NCBI GenBank assembly: GCA_045660745.1
Contig: JAZREJ010000024.1
Location: 14,446-78,445 of the forward strand
Source of the DNA: RGIG6353 sp045660745
GTDB lineage: Bacteria > Bacillota > Clostridia > Oscillospirales > SIG627
DNA: 64,000 bases
Direction: 5' to 3'
Shown here: positions 34,798 to 43,479 of the stretch, in pieces
How the letters are laid out: each line of letters starts with the position of its first letter
Position numbering within the stretch: the stretch's first letter is position 1
Translations under genes and position numbers: made by a program
The notes under the pieces: model-generated
What the model saw: only the letters and a program-made list of their open reading frames with translations
The model's database searches: none
What the model was told of the DNA's origin: nothing

Positions 34798-34950
34798 TTA
34801 ACCTGCGGTGAAGAGAATGATAATAACTGCGATGATGATTATCCAGATCCAGAGATCATTGCTCCAGCAAGAGTTGTTGCAGGAGTTGCAGCTGTTCTGA
34901 CAAGAGTTATCACAGGTGTTGCAGAGAGAAGTGTTGTTGCAGCAAGCCAT
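34798..34950 (-). CDS. 50-residue Cys/Asn-rich tail-anchored peptide (YjcZ-like architecture)
   Basis: A very small gene with an excellent ribosome site (AAAGGAGGT, 7 bases before ATG). The first 30 residues hold eight Cys in a pattern rich in Asn and Ser (MACCNNTSLCNTCDNSCQNS is the start), then WSNDLWIW leads into one C-terminal membrane helix (IIIIAVIIILF). The shape resembles the small YjcZ-type sporulation proteins and related tiny membrane peptides of Bacillota, but the Cys-rich head is unusual. It may bind metal or form a disulphide-linked spore or envelope component. It has its own orientation against its neighbours and a terminator just after the stop. Confidence 0.8.
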   Translation of the reverse strand: MACCNNTSLCNTCDNSCQNSCNSCNNSCWSNDLWIWIIIIAVIIILFTAG

Positions 34951-35085
34951 ATTTCTTACCTCCTTTCTGTTGATATCTTATGTCATATCCTCAAGTACGG
35001 TTAAAAGCGAGATGAAAATTAAACCTTACCTTGCGTCAAAAGAGAAAAGATTTTCCTTTTTGAACCACTTTTTTCTCGCAAACTA

Positions 35086-35113
35086 TTGAATTGTAAAATT
35101 ATTTTGGTATAAT
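35086..35113 (+). promoter_or_regulatory. Promoter of metG
   Basis: TTGAAT (35086-35091) and TATAAT (35108-35113) have a 16-base spacer. The leader is only about 30 bases, too short for a T-box. Confidence 0.7.
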
Positions 35114-35150
35114 AAGCTGTAGAAAGATAAGATATGAAAGGAATTTACAA

Positions 35151-37091
35151 GTGAAAAAGTTTTATATAACGACTCCCATTTACTATCCCAGCGATAAGCT
35201 TCATATAGGCCACACCTACTGTACGGTGGCAACCGATGCTATGGCGAGATATAAGAGAATGACCGGACACGACGTCATCTTTTTGACAGGCACCGATGAG
35301 CATGGTCAGAAGATTGAAGATAAGGCAAAGGCTGCAGGTGTTACCCCTCAGCAGTTTGTCGATAATATCGTTCTCGGAGAGCGCGGTGTACAGGATCTTT
35401 GGAAGCTTATGAATATTTCAAATGACCGCTTCATCCGTACTACCGACGATTATCACGTTGAGGCTATTCAGAAGATATTTAAGAAAATGTACGAGAACGG
35501 TGATATATACAAGGGCAGCTATAAGGGCAAGTACTGTAAGCCCTGTGAGTCCTTTTGGACAGAGAGCCAGCTTGTAGACGGTAAATGTCCCGACTGCGGA
35601 CGCGAGGTTGACGATGCAGAGGAGGAAGCTTACTTCTTCCGTCTTTCCAAGTATGCAGACCGTATACAGGACCTTCTTGAAAATACCGATTTTCTCGAGC
35701 CCCGCTCAAGGGTTAACGAAATGGTAAATAACTTTATAAAGCCGGGACTTGAGGATCTTTGCGTTTCGCGTACCTCGTTCACATGGGGCGTCCCCGTTGA
35801 TTTTGACCCCGGTCACGTTGTGTACGTTTGGGTTGACGCGCTCTTTAACTATACTACAGCACTCGGATTTGAGAACAGCAAGTATGATGATTATAAGGAC
35901 TATTGGCCTGCCGACGTTCACTTCGTGGGTAAGGAGATAGTACGTTTCCATTCAATCATCTGGCCTGCTATGCTCATGAGCATGGAAATGCCCCTTCCGA
36001 AGAAGGTGTTTGGACACGGATGGCTCCTTCTTGACGGAGGCAAGATGTCAAAATCCAAGGGCAACGTTGTTGACCCTTACGTTCTTGCAGAGAAATTCGG
36101 CGTTGATGCACTGCGCTTCTTCCTTCTTCGTACCTTCCCGTTCGGCTCGGACGGAAACTTCTCGAACGAGGCGCTTATCGGTACTATAAACACCGACCTT
36201 GCAAATGACCTCGGAAATCTTCTTTCACGTACCGTTTCAATGGTTGAAAAGTATTTTGGCGGCACCCTTCCCGAGACGCAGACTGAGGATGCGGAAAAGG
36301 ATGCGGAGCTTGTATCTCTTATTTCAAACCTCCGTTCTCTTTATGAGGAGCAGATGGAGAAATATGCATTCCAGAATGCACTTGCTGAAATATTCAACGT
36401 TATCAGCCGTGCTAACAAATATATTGATGAGAATACTCCTTGGGTACTTGCAAAGGATATGGAAGCAAACTCTGCCCGTCTTGCACGCGTAATGTACAAT
36501 CTTCTTGAGGTGCTTCGCGTTTCGGCTATCCTCTTAACACCCTTTATGCCTTCAACAACTGTAGAGATACTCAGACAGATAGGTGCGTGCGACGCTTCTT
36601 CCAGCTGGGATGCCGCAGGTAGCTACGGAGCACTCAAGGCTGATGTAACAGTTGTCCGCGGAGACAATCTTTTCCCCAGAATCGACGAAGCGAAGATGCT
36701 TGCCGAGCTTGAAGCAGAGCGTGAAGCGGCAAATAAGTCAAACACCCCGAAGCCCGAGGAGCTTCCCGAAATATCTATCGACGAGTTTGCTAAGGTATCT
36801 CTCAGATGTGCAGAGGTCGTGTCTTGCGAAAAGGTTGCAAAATCCAAGAAGCTTTTGAAGCTTCAGGTCAGTCTCGGATACGAAACAAGACAGGTGCTTT
36901 CGGGTATTGCTGAGGCGTATGCTCCCGAAGAGCTTGTCGGCAAGAAGGTCATTCTTGTATCCAATCTCAAGCCCGCAAAGCTTATGGGAATAGACAGCTT
37001 TGGAATGATCCTTGCATCTAAAAATGCCGACGGAAAGCTTAAAGTAGTATTCCTTGATCCCGAGACAGAAAACGGTGCGGAGGTAAGATAA
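35151..37091 (+). CDS. metG: Methionine--tRNA ligase
   Basis: A 646-residue class I aminoacyl-tRNA synthetase. Near the start TPIYYPSDKLHIGHTY contains the HIGH motif; zinc-binding cysteines occur as CKPC...CPDC around 125-145; KMSKSKGN (about 300) is the KMSKS loop; and residues about 540-646 are the EMAP-like dimerising tRNA-binding domain (EISIDEFAKVSLRCAEV). The GTG start has GAAAGGA upstream. It overlaps the tatD start by one base (TAATG), the common Bacillota arrangement metG-tatD. Confidence 0.97.
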   Translation: MKKFYITTPIYYPSDKLHIGHTYCTVATDAMARYKRMTGHDVIFLTGTDEHGQKIEDKAKAAGVTPQQFVDNIVLGERGVQDLWKLMNISNDRFIRTTDDYHVEAIQKIFKKMYENGDIYKGSYKGKYCKPCESFWTESQLVDGKCPDCGREVDDAEEEAYFFRLSKYADRIQDLLENTDFLEPRSRVNEMVNNFIKPGLEDLCVSRTSFTWGVPVDFDPGHVVYVWVDALFNYTTALGFENSKYDDYKDYWPADVHFVGKEIVRFHSIIWPAMLMSMEMPLPKKVFGHGWLLLDGGKMSKSKGNVVDPYVLAEKFGVDALRFFLLRTFPFGSDGNFSNEALIGTINTDLANDLGNLLSRTVSMVEKYFGGTLPETQTEDAEKDAELVSLISNLRSLYEEQMEKYAFQNALAEIFNVISRANKYIDENTPWVLAKDMEANSARLARVMYNLLEVLRVSAILLTPFMPSTTVEILRQIGACDASSSWDAAGSYGALKADVTVVRGDNLFPRIDEAKMLAELEAEREAANKSNTPKPEELPEISIDEFAKVSLRCAEVVSCEKVAKSKKLLKLQVSLGYETRQVLSGIAEAYAPEELVGKKVILVSNLKPAKLMGIDSFGMILASKNADGKLKVVFLDPETENGAEVR

Positions 37092-37873
37092 TGCCGCTTT
37101 TTGATTCTCACGCACATTACGATGACGAAAAATTTAATGATAACCGTGAGGAAATTATAGAGGGTTTGCGTCAGGAAACTGACACAAACCCTTTGGGAGT
37201 TTCAGCGGTACTTAATTCCGCATCCGATATAAAATCATCCTACGCGGCGCTTGAACTGTGCAAAAAATATTCGTTTTTTTACTCTTCCTGCGGTGTGCAT
37301 CCCCATGAAGCCGAGAATGCAGACGCGAATTTTGAAGAACAGATAAAGACACTTTTGGAAAACGAAAAGGTGCGAGCGATAGGAGAGATAGGGCTTGATT
37401 ATCACTACGACTTTTCCCCGAGAGACGTGCAGAAGGATGTTTTTATACGTCAGATGATTCTTGCGCGAGAGGTAGATTATCCTGTCATAATTCATGATAG
37501 AGAAGCGCACGGTGATTGCATGGATATTGTTCGACGCTATCCCGCAAAAGGTGTGTTTCACTCTTTTTCGGGAAGTGCTGAAATGGTAAAGGAGCTTGTA
37601 AAGCTCGGTTATTATATCTCTTTGAGCGGAGTTGTTACCTTTAAGAATGCCTCGGCAATACTGAAGGCTGTAGAAGAGGTACCCGATGACAGGCTTCTCA
37701 TAGAGACGGATGCACCGTATCTTGCGCCCGTCCCGTACAGAGGACAGGTAAACCGCTCATCCTTTATGTATGAGACTGCAAAAAAAATTGCCGAAATCAG
37801 GGGTGTTGAAATAGAAAAAATTGCAGACATCACCTTTAATAACGCCTGCAATTTGTTTGGAATCAATTTTTAA
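37091..37873 (+). CDS. TatD family metal-dependent hydrolase
   Basis: A 260-residue TIM-barrel hydrolase. Metal-site motifs are LFDSHAHYDD, GEIGLDYHYD (Glu and His), IIHDREAHGD, FHSFSG and ETDAPYLAPVPYRG. TatD proteins are 3'-5' DNases or nucleic-acid processing enzymes; the Bacillota homologue (YabD-like) usually sits next to metG as here. Length is normal. The 3' end overlaps the convergent sensor-like gene by 11 bases. Confidence 0.92.
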   Translation: MPLFDSHAHYDDEKFNDNREEIIEGLRQETDTNPLGVSAVLNSASDIKSSYAALELCKKYSFFYSSCGVHPHEAENADANFEEQIKTLLENEKVRAIGEIGLDYHYDFSPRDVQKDVFIRQMILAREVDYPVIIHDREAHGDCMDIVRRYPAKGVFHSFSGSAEMVKELVKLGYYISLSGVVTFKNASAILKAVEEVPDDRLLIETDAPYLAPVPYRGQVNRSSFMYETAKKIAEIRGVEIEKIADITFNNACNLFGINF

Positions 37874-38834
37874 AAATACTCGTGAGCAAAGAAAAATACT
37901 CGTTGATAAAGCGCTCTGACACGCCGATCGATGAGAAAGCGATTTCCGAGGCCTTCGTTCTGGGAACCGTTATTTTTAACATGGTTTCTTTTCCATTATG
38001 GGAAAAAGAGTAATCATATTCACTGCATATTGCGAGATTCATGCCGACAAGCAAGGTGAATATGTAAGGAAGTTCGTTTTCGGCGTCGAAAATTTTACTC
38101 ATATCATATGTGCACTTTGATTTTATGGAGATTCTGATATAGCCGCCGTTTTCCTCAAATGACACGTTCAATTCTCTGTCATCCGAAACGGAGACAGAAA
38201 AGCATACGAGATTCAGAAGCACCATGGAGCTTTGTTTATCAATGCTGATGTTTATGCCCGAGTCGTATGAATCTATATTCAATTTTATGTCAAGTGTCAG
38301 TCTTCTCTCCATGATGTTTGATAGCGACTTAAAGAAAGATGCTACCGAAACACATTCACACTTGTTAAAATCGCAGTTGTCAAGATACAGGCGTGCAAAC
38401 CTGCCGCAAGCTCTTGCAAGGTCAAGGCTTTTGCTGACGTGGCGTATCAAAGCGTGCTTTTGTTTGTAGCCGTCGTGCCCGTCTTCTTTTTCCATGAGAT
38501 TTTTTATTACAGCCTCATATCCCTCGTGTGCATCATCGGTAAATACAAGATGAGCACAGGCGGGCGAAAATACCGCAATGATGTTTTGAATCCCGTCAGT
38601 ATCAAATTTGTGTATGAGAAGGGAAATTTCCTCTCCGTAGAATACCGACCGCACAACACCTGCAGTTCCGTTGTCGATATCGGTATACACAGAAAGCTTT
38701 GCTCCTATGTGTATGTTTGGATATATGCTTTTTGTAATAAGATTTTTATAGACTATACTGCCGCTTGCATCGGTTGCAAGAGTTGCAAATGGGTACAGAT
38801 CGAATTTTTTAAGAATTTCCTTGGAACTTAACAT
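37863..38834 (-). CDS. Degenerate sensor-kinase-like protein
   Basis: I do not recognise the exact family. The 323-residue soluble protein has an N-terminal PAS-like segment (LYPFATLATDASGSIVYKN), a helical stretch with RHVSKSLDLAR where a histidine kinase would have its H-box and dimerisation helices, and a C-terminal part shaped like a HATPase domain (SMVLLNLVCF resembling an N-box, and LPYIFTLLVGMNLAICSE followed by a beta-strand ending in TMLKITVP). The DxGxG ATP-binding motif is not found, so catalysis is doubtful. It may be a pseudokinase or an anti-sigma-like binding protein. It has its own perfect promoter, a CAGGAG ribosome site, and no adjacent response regulator. Confidence 0.6.
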   Translation of the reverse strand: MLSSKEILKKFDLYPFATLATDASGSIVYKNLITKSIYPNIHIGAKLSVYTDIDNGTAGVVRSVFYGEEISLLIHKFDTDGIQNIIAVFSPACAHLVFTDDAHEGYEAVIKNLMEKEDGHDGYKQKHALIRHVSKSLDLARACGRFARLYLDNCDFNKCECVSVASFFKSLSNIMERRLTLDIKLNIDSYDSGINISIDKQSSMVLLNLVCFSVSVSDDRELNVSFEENGGYIRISIKSKCTYDMSKIFDAENELPYIFTLLVGMNLAICSEYDYSFSHNGKETMLKITVPRTKASEIAFSSIGVSERFINEYFSLLTSIFKN

Positions 38835-38866
38835 ATGAACTCCTGTGAATTTTGATTGCCGTTGCT

Positions 38867-38895
38867 ATTATAAATGTTTTTTTCGCTATTGTCAA
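38867..38895 (-). promoter_or_regulatory. Consensus promoter of the sensor-kinase-like gene
   Basis: Minus strand: TTGACA (38895-38890), 17-base spacer, TATAAT (38872-38867), a perfect match to sigma-A consensus. It lies just after the terminator hairpin at 38908-38925. Confidence 0.85.
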
Positions 38896-39015
38896 ATAAA
38901 AAAATGAGCGATTTTTAAAAATCGCCCAAAAAATATATAAAGTACCGCCTTCAAAGAGATTTTCACACGTCCTTTTTTTAAGACGTCCTCCTCTTATTCG
39001 GCGATACGAATCTTC
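38896..39015 (-). ncRNA. Candidate structured RNA with intrinsic terminator
   Basis: Paired segments: 38942-38949 with 39000-39007 (8 bp, one G-U), 38954-38958 with 38991-38995, and 38967-38971 with 38982-38986, making one long stem with internal loops. On the minus strand it is followed by the terminator GCGATTTTTAAAAATCGC (38925-38908) and a T run. The strand is inferred from the terminator. No known RNA family is recognised. It could instead be a leader of rpe on the + strand. Confidence 0.45.
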
Positions 39016-39088
39016 AACACTATACTATTCATTTGAAAAGTTATTCGACACAACAAGAAAATACAAAAAAATCAAGGAGAATAAAACT

Positions 39089-39739
39089 ATGACTAAAATT
39101 TCCCCCTCAATGCTTGCAAGTGACTTTTCTTCGTTTGGAAGTGAAATTTTGAAGCTTGAAAAAGCCGGTGCTGACTGGGTGCACCTTGACATCATGGACG
39201 GAGTTTTCGTACCCAATATAACCTTCGGAGCGGGTGTTGTCAAATCTCTGAGAAACAAGGTCGGACTTATATTCGACGTTCATCTTATGATAATCGAGCC
39301 TCACCGCTATATTAAGGATTTCGTTGATGCGGGTGCTGATATAATTACCTTCCATTACGAAAGCTGTGATAATGTAGAAAAGACCGTAGACCTCATACAT
39401 TCCTATGGAGTTAAGGCGGGAATCGCTCTAAAGCCCGATACCCCCGCATCTGTTATCGCTCCTCTTATTGACAAGCTTGATATGATTCTTGTAATGACTG
39501 TTGAGCCGGGACGCGGCGGACAGCCTCTCATAGAGCACTGCCTTGATAAAATAGAGGAATGCTCAAAGATGGCGAAGGCATCGGGAAGAGATATCGAGAT
39601 ACAGGCTGACGGAGGCATTTATGTGGAAAACGTAAAACGACTCCTTGACCGAGGTCTTACTGTGGTTGTTGCGGGCTCGGCTGTTTTTAAGAGCGAAGAC
39701 CCCGCAAAGACTGTTGAGCTTTTAAGACACGGTTTATAA
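39089..39739 (+). CDS. rpe: Ribulose-phosphate 3-epimerase
   Basis: A 216-residue TIM-barrel enzyme interconverting ribulose-5-P and xylulose-5-P in the pentose phosphate pathway. Motifs are PSMLASDFSSFG, HLDIMDGVFVPNITFG (metal His and Asp), DVHLMIIEPHRYI, MTVEPGRGGQPLI, IQADGGI (catalytic Asp) and VAGSAVFKSEDP. Length is standard. CAAGGAGA precedes the start. It ends against a small convergent gene whose stop overlaps by 6 bases. Confidence 0.97.
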   Translation: MTKISPSMLASDFSSFGSEILKLEKAGADWVHLDIMDGVFVPNITFGAGVVKSLRNKVGLIFDVHLMIIEPHRYIKDFVDAGADIITFHYESCDNVEKTVDLIHSYGVKAGIALKPDTPASVIAPLIDKLDMILVMTVEPGRGGQPLIEHCLDKIEECSKMAKASGRDIEIQADGGIYVENVKRLLDRGLTVVVAGSAVFKSEDPAKTVELLRHGL

Positions 39740-39886
39740 ATCATCTGCATCCTGAACGGGCTTTTCATAAGGGTTCTCACATTTTCCTGTGTAAGAGCCC
39801 TGTGGGTCTGTGTCCGGAGAATAAAAATCTGATAGGACTTTTGTCTTTTTTACGGGAGTCTTCTTCTCAGCTTTTTTGTTTTTCAT
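39734..39886 (-). CDS. Small conserved-type protein ending in VQDADDL
   Basis: A 50-residue basic-then-acidic protein: a Lys-rich N-terminus (KNKKAEKKTPVKKTK) followed by a TDPQGSYTGKC...EKPVQDADDL tail. I recall tiny Clostridia proteins with the same SYTG...PVQDADDL tail, but no function is known. The start at 39886 has GAGGTGATAAA as ribosome site; a longer frame to 39934 has none. It probably lacks membrane segments. The end overlaps the rpe stop tail to tail by 6 bases. Confidence 0.65.
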   Translation of the reverse strand: MKNKKAEKKTPVKKTKVLSDFYSPDTDPQGSYTGKCENPYEKPVQDADDL

Positions 39887-39945
39887 TTTATCACCTCGTA
39901 TATATTGTTTATATGTACGGAAAATAATATGCAAAGGAGACGGGT

Positions 39946-41445
39946 ATGAAAAGAAAATATATGCTTACAGCCTTGTCGGCAATACTTACCGCTTTGCCGT
40001 TTAGTTTTTCGTATTTTTTTGTTTTTGCACTTGTTTCTCCCGCGCTTTTCTTTTATTTCCTGTATAATACAGACGGCTTTAAAAGCTCTCTCAAGCTTTC
40101 TTTTTGGTGGTCAAGCATTTATTATCTTGGAGTGCATTATTATTTTATTTCTCTGTATCCGCTTGATTTTGCCGGACTTTCAAATGCCGCGTCCGTCGCC
40201 GTAGTGCTTACAGGATGGGTGGGAATATCGCTTTTTCAAGGTATAGAGCTTGCGCTTTTCTTGTGCATTTTTAAAAAAATATCACAAAAAACAACGGCAT
40301 TCACACCGTTTTTACTTGCGTCACTGTTCACCCTTTGCGAATACACTCAGTCCCTTGGTTGGGTGGGTTTCCCTTGGGGGCAGATAGCATTGACTCAGTA
40401 TAGATTTTTGCCGTATATTCAGTCGCTGTCTCTTTTCGGACCTTACTTTTTATCGTTTATTACTGTGCTTATCAGCGCAATGATTGCATATTTTTACAAA
40501 ACAAAAACGAAGAAATGGCTTATAATCGCAATATCCGTGTTTGTTGCAAATGTAACCTACGGTGCTGTTATTATGAGTGTTCCGACAAACGTTGACGGCA
40601 AGATCAGTGCGGCTGTTGTTCAACCGAGCATCCTTACGGAGGAAAAATGGGACATGCTCAAAGGAAAGAGTACCTTTGATGTTCACATGGGTCTTTCCGA
40701 GGAGGTTAAGGATGCCGACCTTATAGTGTGGAGCGAGACCGCTGTTCCTACAAATATTTTGTCTCACGAAAGGTATATGGATTCCGTGAAGACGTTTGTG
40801 GACGAAAACGAAAATGCTTTTATAATAGGTGCATATCACGACGGCGCGGATAATGACTCATATAACGCTGCGATATACGTCGATTCGGACGGAACGTCAC
40901 TTTACTTTAAGCAACACCTTGTGCCCTTTGGAGAGTACGTTCCGTGGAGAGACTTTTTTGAGACCTGTCTGCCTTTTCTTACTGACATAAATATGCTGTC
41001 CCACGACCTTTCAAACGGAACAGAATCAAACACCCTTGATACACGTTACGGTGAGATAGGCGCACTTGTTTGCTTTGATTCTATTTTTACGTCTCTTGCA
41101 CGCGACAGTGCGAAGAACGGTGCCGAGATGATTGCCGTTATAACTAACGACTCATGGTATAAAGACTCTAACGCTCTCTACCACCATAATGCACAGTCGG
41201 TATTCCGAGCTGTCGAAAACCGACGCTGGGTTGTCAGATGTGCTAACACGGGCGTCAGCTCGTTTATTGATGAACACGGAAGGATAGTATATATGTCCGA
41301 GCCGTATGAAACGGTTGCCCACACCGAAAGAGTGGAGCTTATAAACAGCACCACGCTGTATACCTTGGTTGGAAACCTGTTTGTGATTTTAGTGTTTGTT
41401 TTTACATTGGGCGTTGCCGTAATAAAGAAAGCTCCTCGTCATTGA
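39946..41445 (+). CDS. lnt: Apolipoprotein N-acyltransferase
   Basis: A 499-residue protein with about six N-terminal membrane segments, a nitrilase-like catalytic domain from about 218 to 460, and a last membrane segment. The catalytic triad is visible: Glu264 in VWSETAVP, Lys322 in LYFKQHLVPFGEYVP, and Cys376 in ALVCFDSIF. Lnt adds a third acyl chain to the N-terminal Cys of lipoproteins, at the outer face of the membrane; it has several lipoprotein clients in this window. Many low-GC Gram-positives lack Lnt, so its presence is notable. The ribosome site AAAGGAGA is strong. The stop lies inside the terminator hairpin. Confidence 0.9.
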   Translation: MKRKYMLTALSAILTALPFSFSYFFVFALVSPALFFYFLYNTDGFKSSLKLSFWWSSIYYLGVHYYFISLYPLDFAGLSNAASVAVVLTGWVGISLFQGIELALFLCIFKKISQKTTAFTPFLLASLFTLCEYTQSLGWVGFPWGQIALTQYRFLPYIQSLSLFGPYFLSFITVLISAMIAYFYKTKTKKWLIIAISVFVANVTYGAVIMSVPTNVDGKISAAVVQPSILTEEKWDMLKGKSTFDVHMGLSEEVKDADLIVWSETAVPTNILSHERYMDSVKTFVDENENAFIIGAYHDGADNDSYNAAIYVDSDGTSLYFKQHLVPFGEYVPWRDFFETCLPFLTDINMLSHDLSNGTESNTLDTRYGEIGALVCFDSIFTSLARDSAKNGAEMIAVITNDSWYKDSNALYHHNAQSVFRAVENRRWVVRCANTGVSSFIDEHGRIVYMSEPYETVAHTERVELINSTTLYTLVGNLFVILVFVFTLGVAVIKKAPRH

Positions 41446-41455
41446 GGAGCTTTAT
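41428..41455. terminator. Bidirectional terminator between lnt and rsmA
   Basis: A 10-bp stem AAAGCTCCTC (41428-41437) with 41444-41453, covering the lnt stop codon and ending just before the convergent rsmA stop. Confidence 0.75.
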
Positions 41456-41460
41456 TTGTC

Positions 41461-42330
41461 TTAAGCATTTTCTTTTTCAAATATTACGTCCGAAAGTCTT
41501 GCCAGAGATGGAAGGTCGAGCGTTTCGCCTCGTGCCGTGGGGGAGATGCCCGCTTCCTCGCAGCACTCGGCAAGCTCCGCCTTTGAAAGACGGGAGAACT
41601 CGGTTGCAAGGGAGTTTTGAAGAGTTTTTCTTCTGAGTGCAAACGCACCCTTTATGGTACGGAATAGATATTCCTCGTTTTTTACCGATACAGGCGGAGC
41701 TTTGTGTATCTCAAACTGTACGACAGTTGACGTAACGTCGGGACGAGGCATGAAGTTTCCGGGCGCAACGTCAAAAAGCTTTGAAGCCTTGGCAAAATAT
41801 CCGACAGTCGGAGTGATTGAGCCGTAATCGGCACTTCCCGCCTTCGACACAAGCCTTTGCGCTACCTCCTTTTGCATCATCACAACTATCTTGTCTATCC
41901 TTGCACGGCTTTCAAAAAGCTCCATTACAATGGGGGTTGTAATGTAGTAGGGAAGATTGGCACAAACTGTTACCGAATATCCTTCAAAGTTTTCTTCAAC
42001 GTACTGTTTAAGGTCTACCTCAAGGATATCGCGGTTTATCACCGTTACGTTATCAAAATCCGCAAGAGTCTTTTCAAGAAGCGGTATGAGCTGAGAGTCT
42101 ATCTCAAACGCCGTGACCTTGTCGTATATTTTTGCAAGCTCACTTGTCATGCTTCCAGCACCCGGACCTATCTCTATACAGGCACTCGGAGGACTTGACG
42201 TAAGAGACGCCTCGGCTATTTTTCTCGGTATCTCGGGATTTATGAGAAAGTTCTGCCCGAACTTTTTCTTGAATTTAAACTGAAACTCATCGCAGAGTGC
42301 TGCGATTGTTGACGGACTTGTAAGATTCAT
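41461..42330 (-). CDS. rsmA: 16S rRNA dimethyladenosine transferase
   Basis: A 289-residue SAM-dependent methyltransferase (KsgA) that dimethylates two adenines in the 3' end of 16S rRNA. Motifs: KKFGQNFLINPEI (N-terminal signature), EIGPGAGSMTSELAK (SAM-binding motif I), NLPYYITTPIVMELF (catalytic NLPY motif IV) and FMPRPDVTSTVV. The start at 42330 is chosen because AAGGAGA lies 6-7 bases upstream; a longer in-frame start has none. Divergent from the phosphoesterase gene. Confidence 0.95.
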   Translation of the reverse strand: MNLTSPSTIAALCDEFQFKFKKKFGQNFLINPEIPRKIAEASLTSSPPSACIEIGPGAGSMTSELAKIYDKVTAFEIDSQLIPLLEKTLADFDNVTVINRDILEVDLKQYVEENFEGYSVTVCANLPYYITTPIVMELFESRARIDKIVVMMQKEVAQRLVSKAGSADYGSITPTVGYFAKASKLFDVAPGNFMPRPDVTSTVVQFEIHKAPPVSVKNEEYLFRTIKGAFALRRKTLQNSLATEFSRLSKAELAECCEEAGISPTARGETLDLPSLARLSDVIFEKENA

Positions 42331-42474
42331 TCTTGTCTCCTTTGGAGTGTTTTTGTTATTGTACAATGAAAACGAAAAAAAGTAAATACTATTGAGGCTT
42401 TTTCTATTGAAAAAAATACTCGTTTGTGATAAACTGAAAACAGTTTGATGCGTTTTGACGTTTCAGGAGGAAGT

Positions 42475-43467
42475 ATGAGTGCTTTTTTTGATTTGGTGGA
42501 GCCGTGTATTGAAAATGCAGTTTCAAAAATTGAGTCTTTGAGAAAAGCTGATACTCTTGTTTTTCCCGTATTCACAGACTTGCATACAATGGATGCGCAG
42601 CACGAGTTTTCCGAAAAGCTTATATACACCGTTGAGAAGCTTTGCCGCAGTACACATGTTGACGGCATTATAAATCTCGGCGATACCTTCGCTATGCTCG
42701 GAAGGATGATTCAAATACCAAATGACGAGCTTGCAGGACGCTTTGAGGAGCTTTTTACTAAGATACATAAGGCATCTTCATGCCCACTCATAAACGTTAA
42801 CGGCAATCACGATGCAATAGGCACAGACTTTTTCAAGCCGGACTTCTGGAACGCTGTTGTCAAAGGAAAATACGGAAATGACAAGGCGGTTTATTCCTCC
42901 GACGGCTCGTATTACTATATTGATTTTGATAAAGCCCCCGTGCGCCTTGTCACGGTATCGCTTCCGCATGAGTCCGACCTTGAGGAAGAGAACCCGACCC
43001 CAATCTGGAGCTTTGGCGAGAAACAGCTCGATTGGCTTGAAAAAACCGCGCTTGATACAAACAGACCTGTTGTCATTCTCTCTCACGTGCCGTTTTACGC
43101 AAACGTTTATCACGGAAATCCCGAGACAATGCTTGAGGTATGGAACGGAAAAAGGAGAGCCATGTCATATGTTTCGGCCTTGTGCGGCTGGATAGACGAT
43201 ATCGACAGAGCAACGCAAATTCTTGAGGTTTTTTCAAAAAAAGGAAAGCTTGTTGCAATATTCAGCGGACATACCCATCGCGATTCCTTCTGGGAGCCGT
43301 ATGAGGTCAACGGAAAATATACAAACCCCGCCCCCTGTAAACAGGTTGTAACAGGCTCGACCTTTATAGATACAAAAATTATAAAAATGGATATTATTGT
43401 TTACACCCCCTCCGAGGATAAACTTGATATTATTCGTCTCGGAGACGGTGAGGACAGAAGGGTTTAA
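42475..43467 (+). CDS. Calcineurin-like metallophosphoesterase
   Basis: A 330-residue protein with the five phosphoesterase motifs: FTDLHTMD, NLGDTFAM, NGNHDA, LSHVPFYA and FSGHTHRDS. These ligate two metals and hydrolyse phosphomono- or diesters. There is no signal peptide, so it is cytosolic. AGGAGG precedes the ATG at 42475. It heads the operon with a FucU-like mutarotase, ribF and a DacF-like gene (12-base gap to the next). The substrate is unknown; a role on sugar phosphates would fit the next gene. Confidence 0.88.
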   Translation: MSAFFDLVEPCIENAVSKIESLRKADTLVFPVFTDLHTMDAQHEFSEKLIYTVEKLCRSTHVDGIINLGDTFAMLGRMIQIPNDELAGRFEELFTKIHKASSCPLINVNGNHDAIGTDFFKPDFWNAVVKGKYGNDKAVYSSDGSYYYIDFDKAPVRLVTVSLPHESDLEEENPTPIWSFGEKQLDWLEKTALDTNRPVVILSHVPFYANVYHGNPETMLEVWNGKRRAMSYVSALCGWIDDIDRATQILEVFSKKGKLVAIFSGHTHRDSFWEPYEVNGKYTNPAPCKQVVTGSTFIDTKIIKMDIIVYTPSEDKLDIIRLGDGEDRRV

Positions 43468-43479
43468 AGGAGAAAAATT

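Noticed and set aside
34951..35150. T-box leader before metG
   Set aside because: The promoter leaves a leader of only about 30 bases and there is no T-box sequence or antiterminator.
41442..41636. Small + strand frame in the lnt/rsmA junction
   Set aside because: It overlaps the rsmA coding sequence and the terminator, with no ribosome site.
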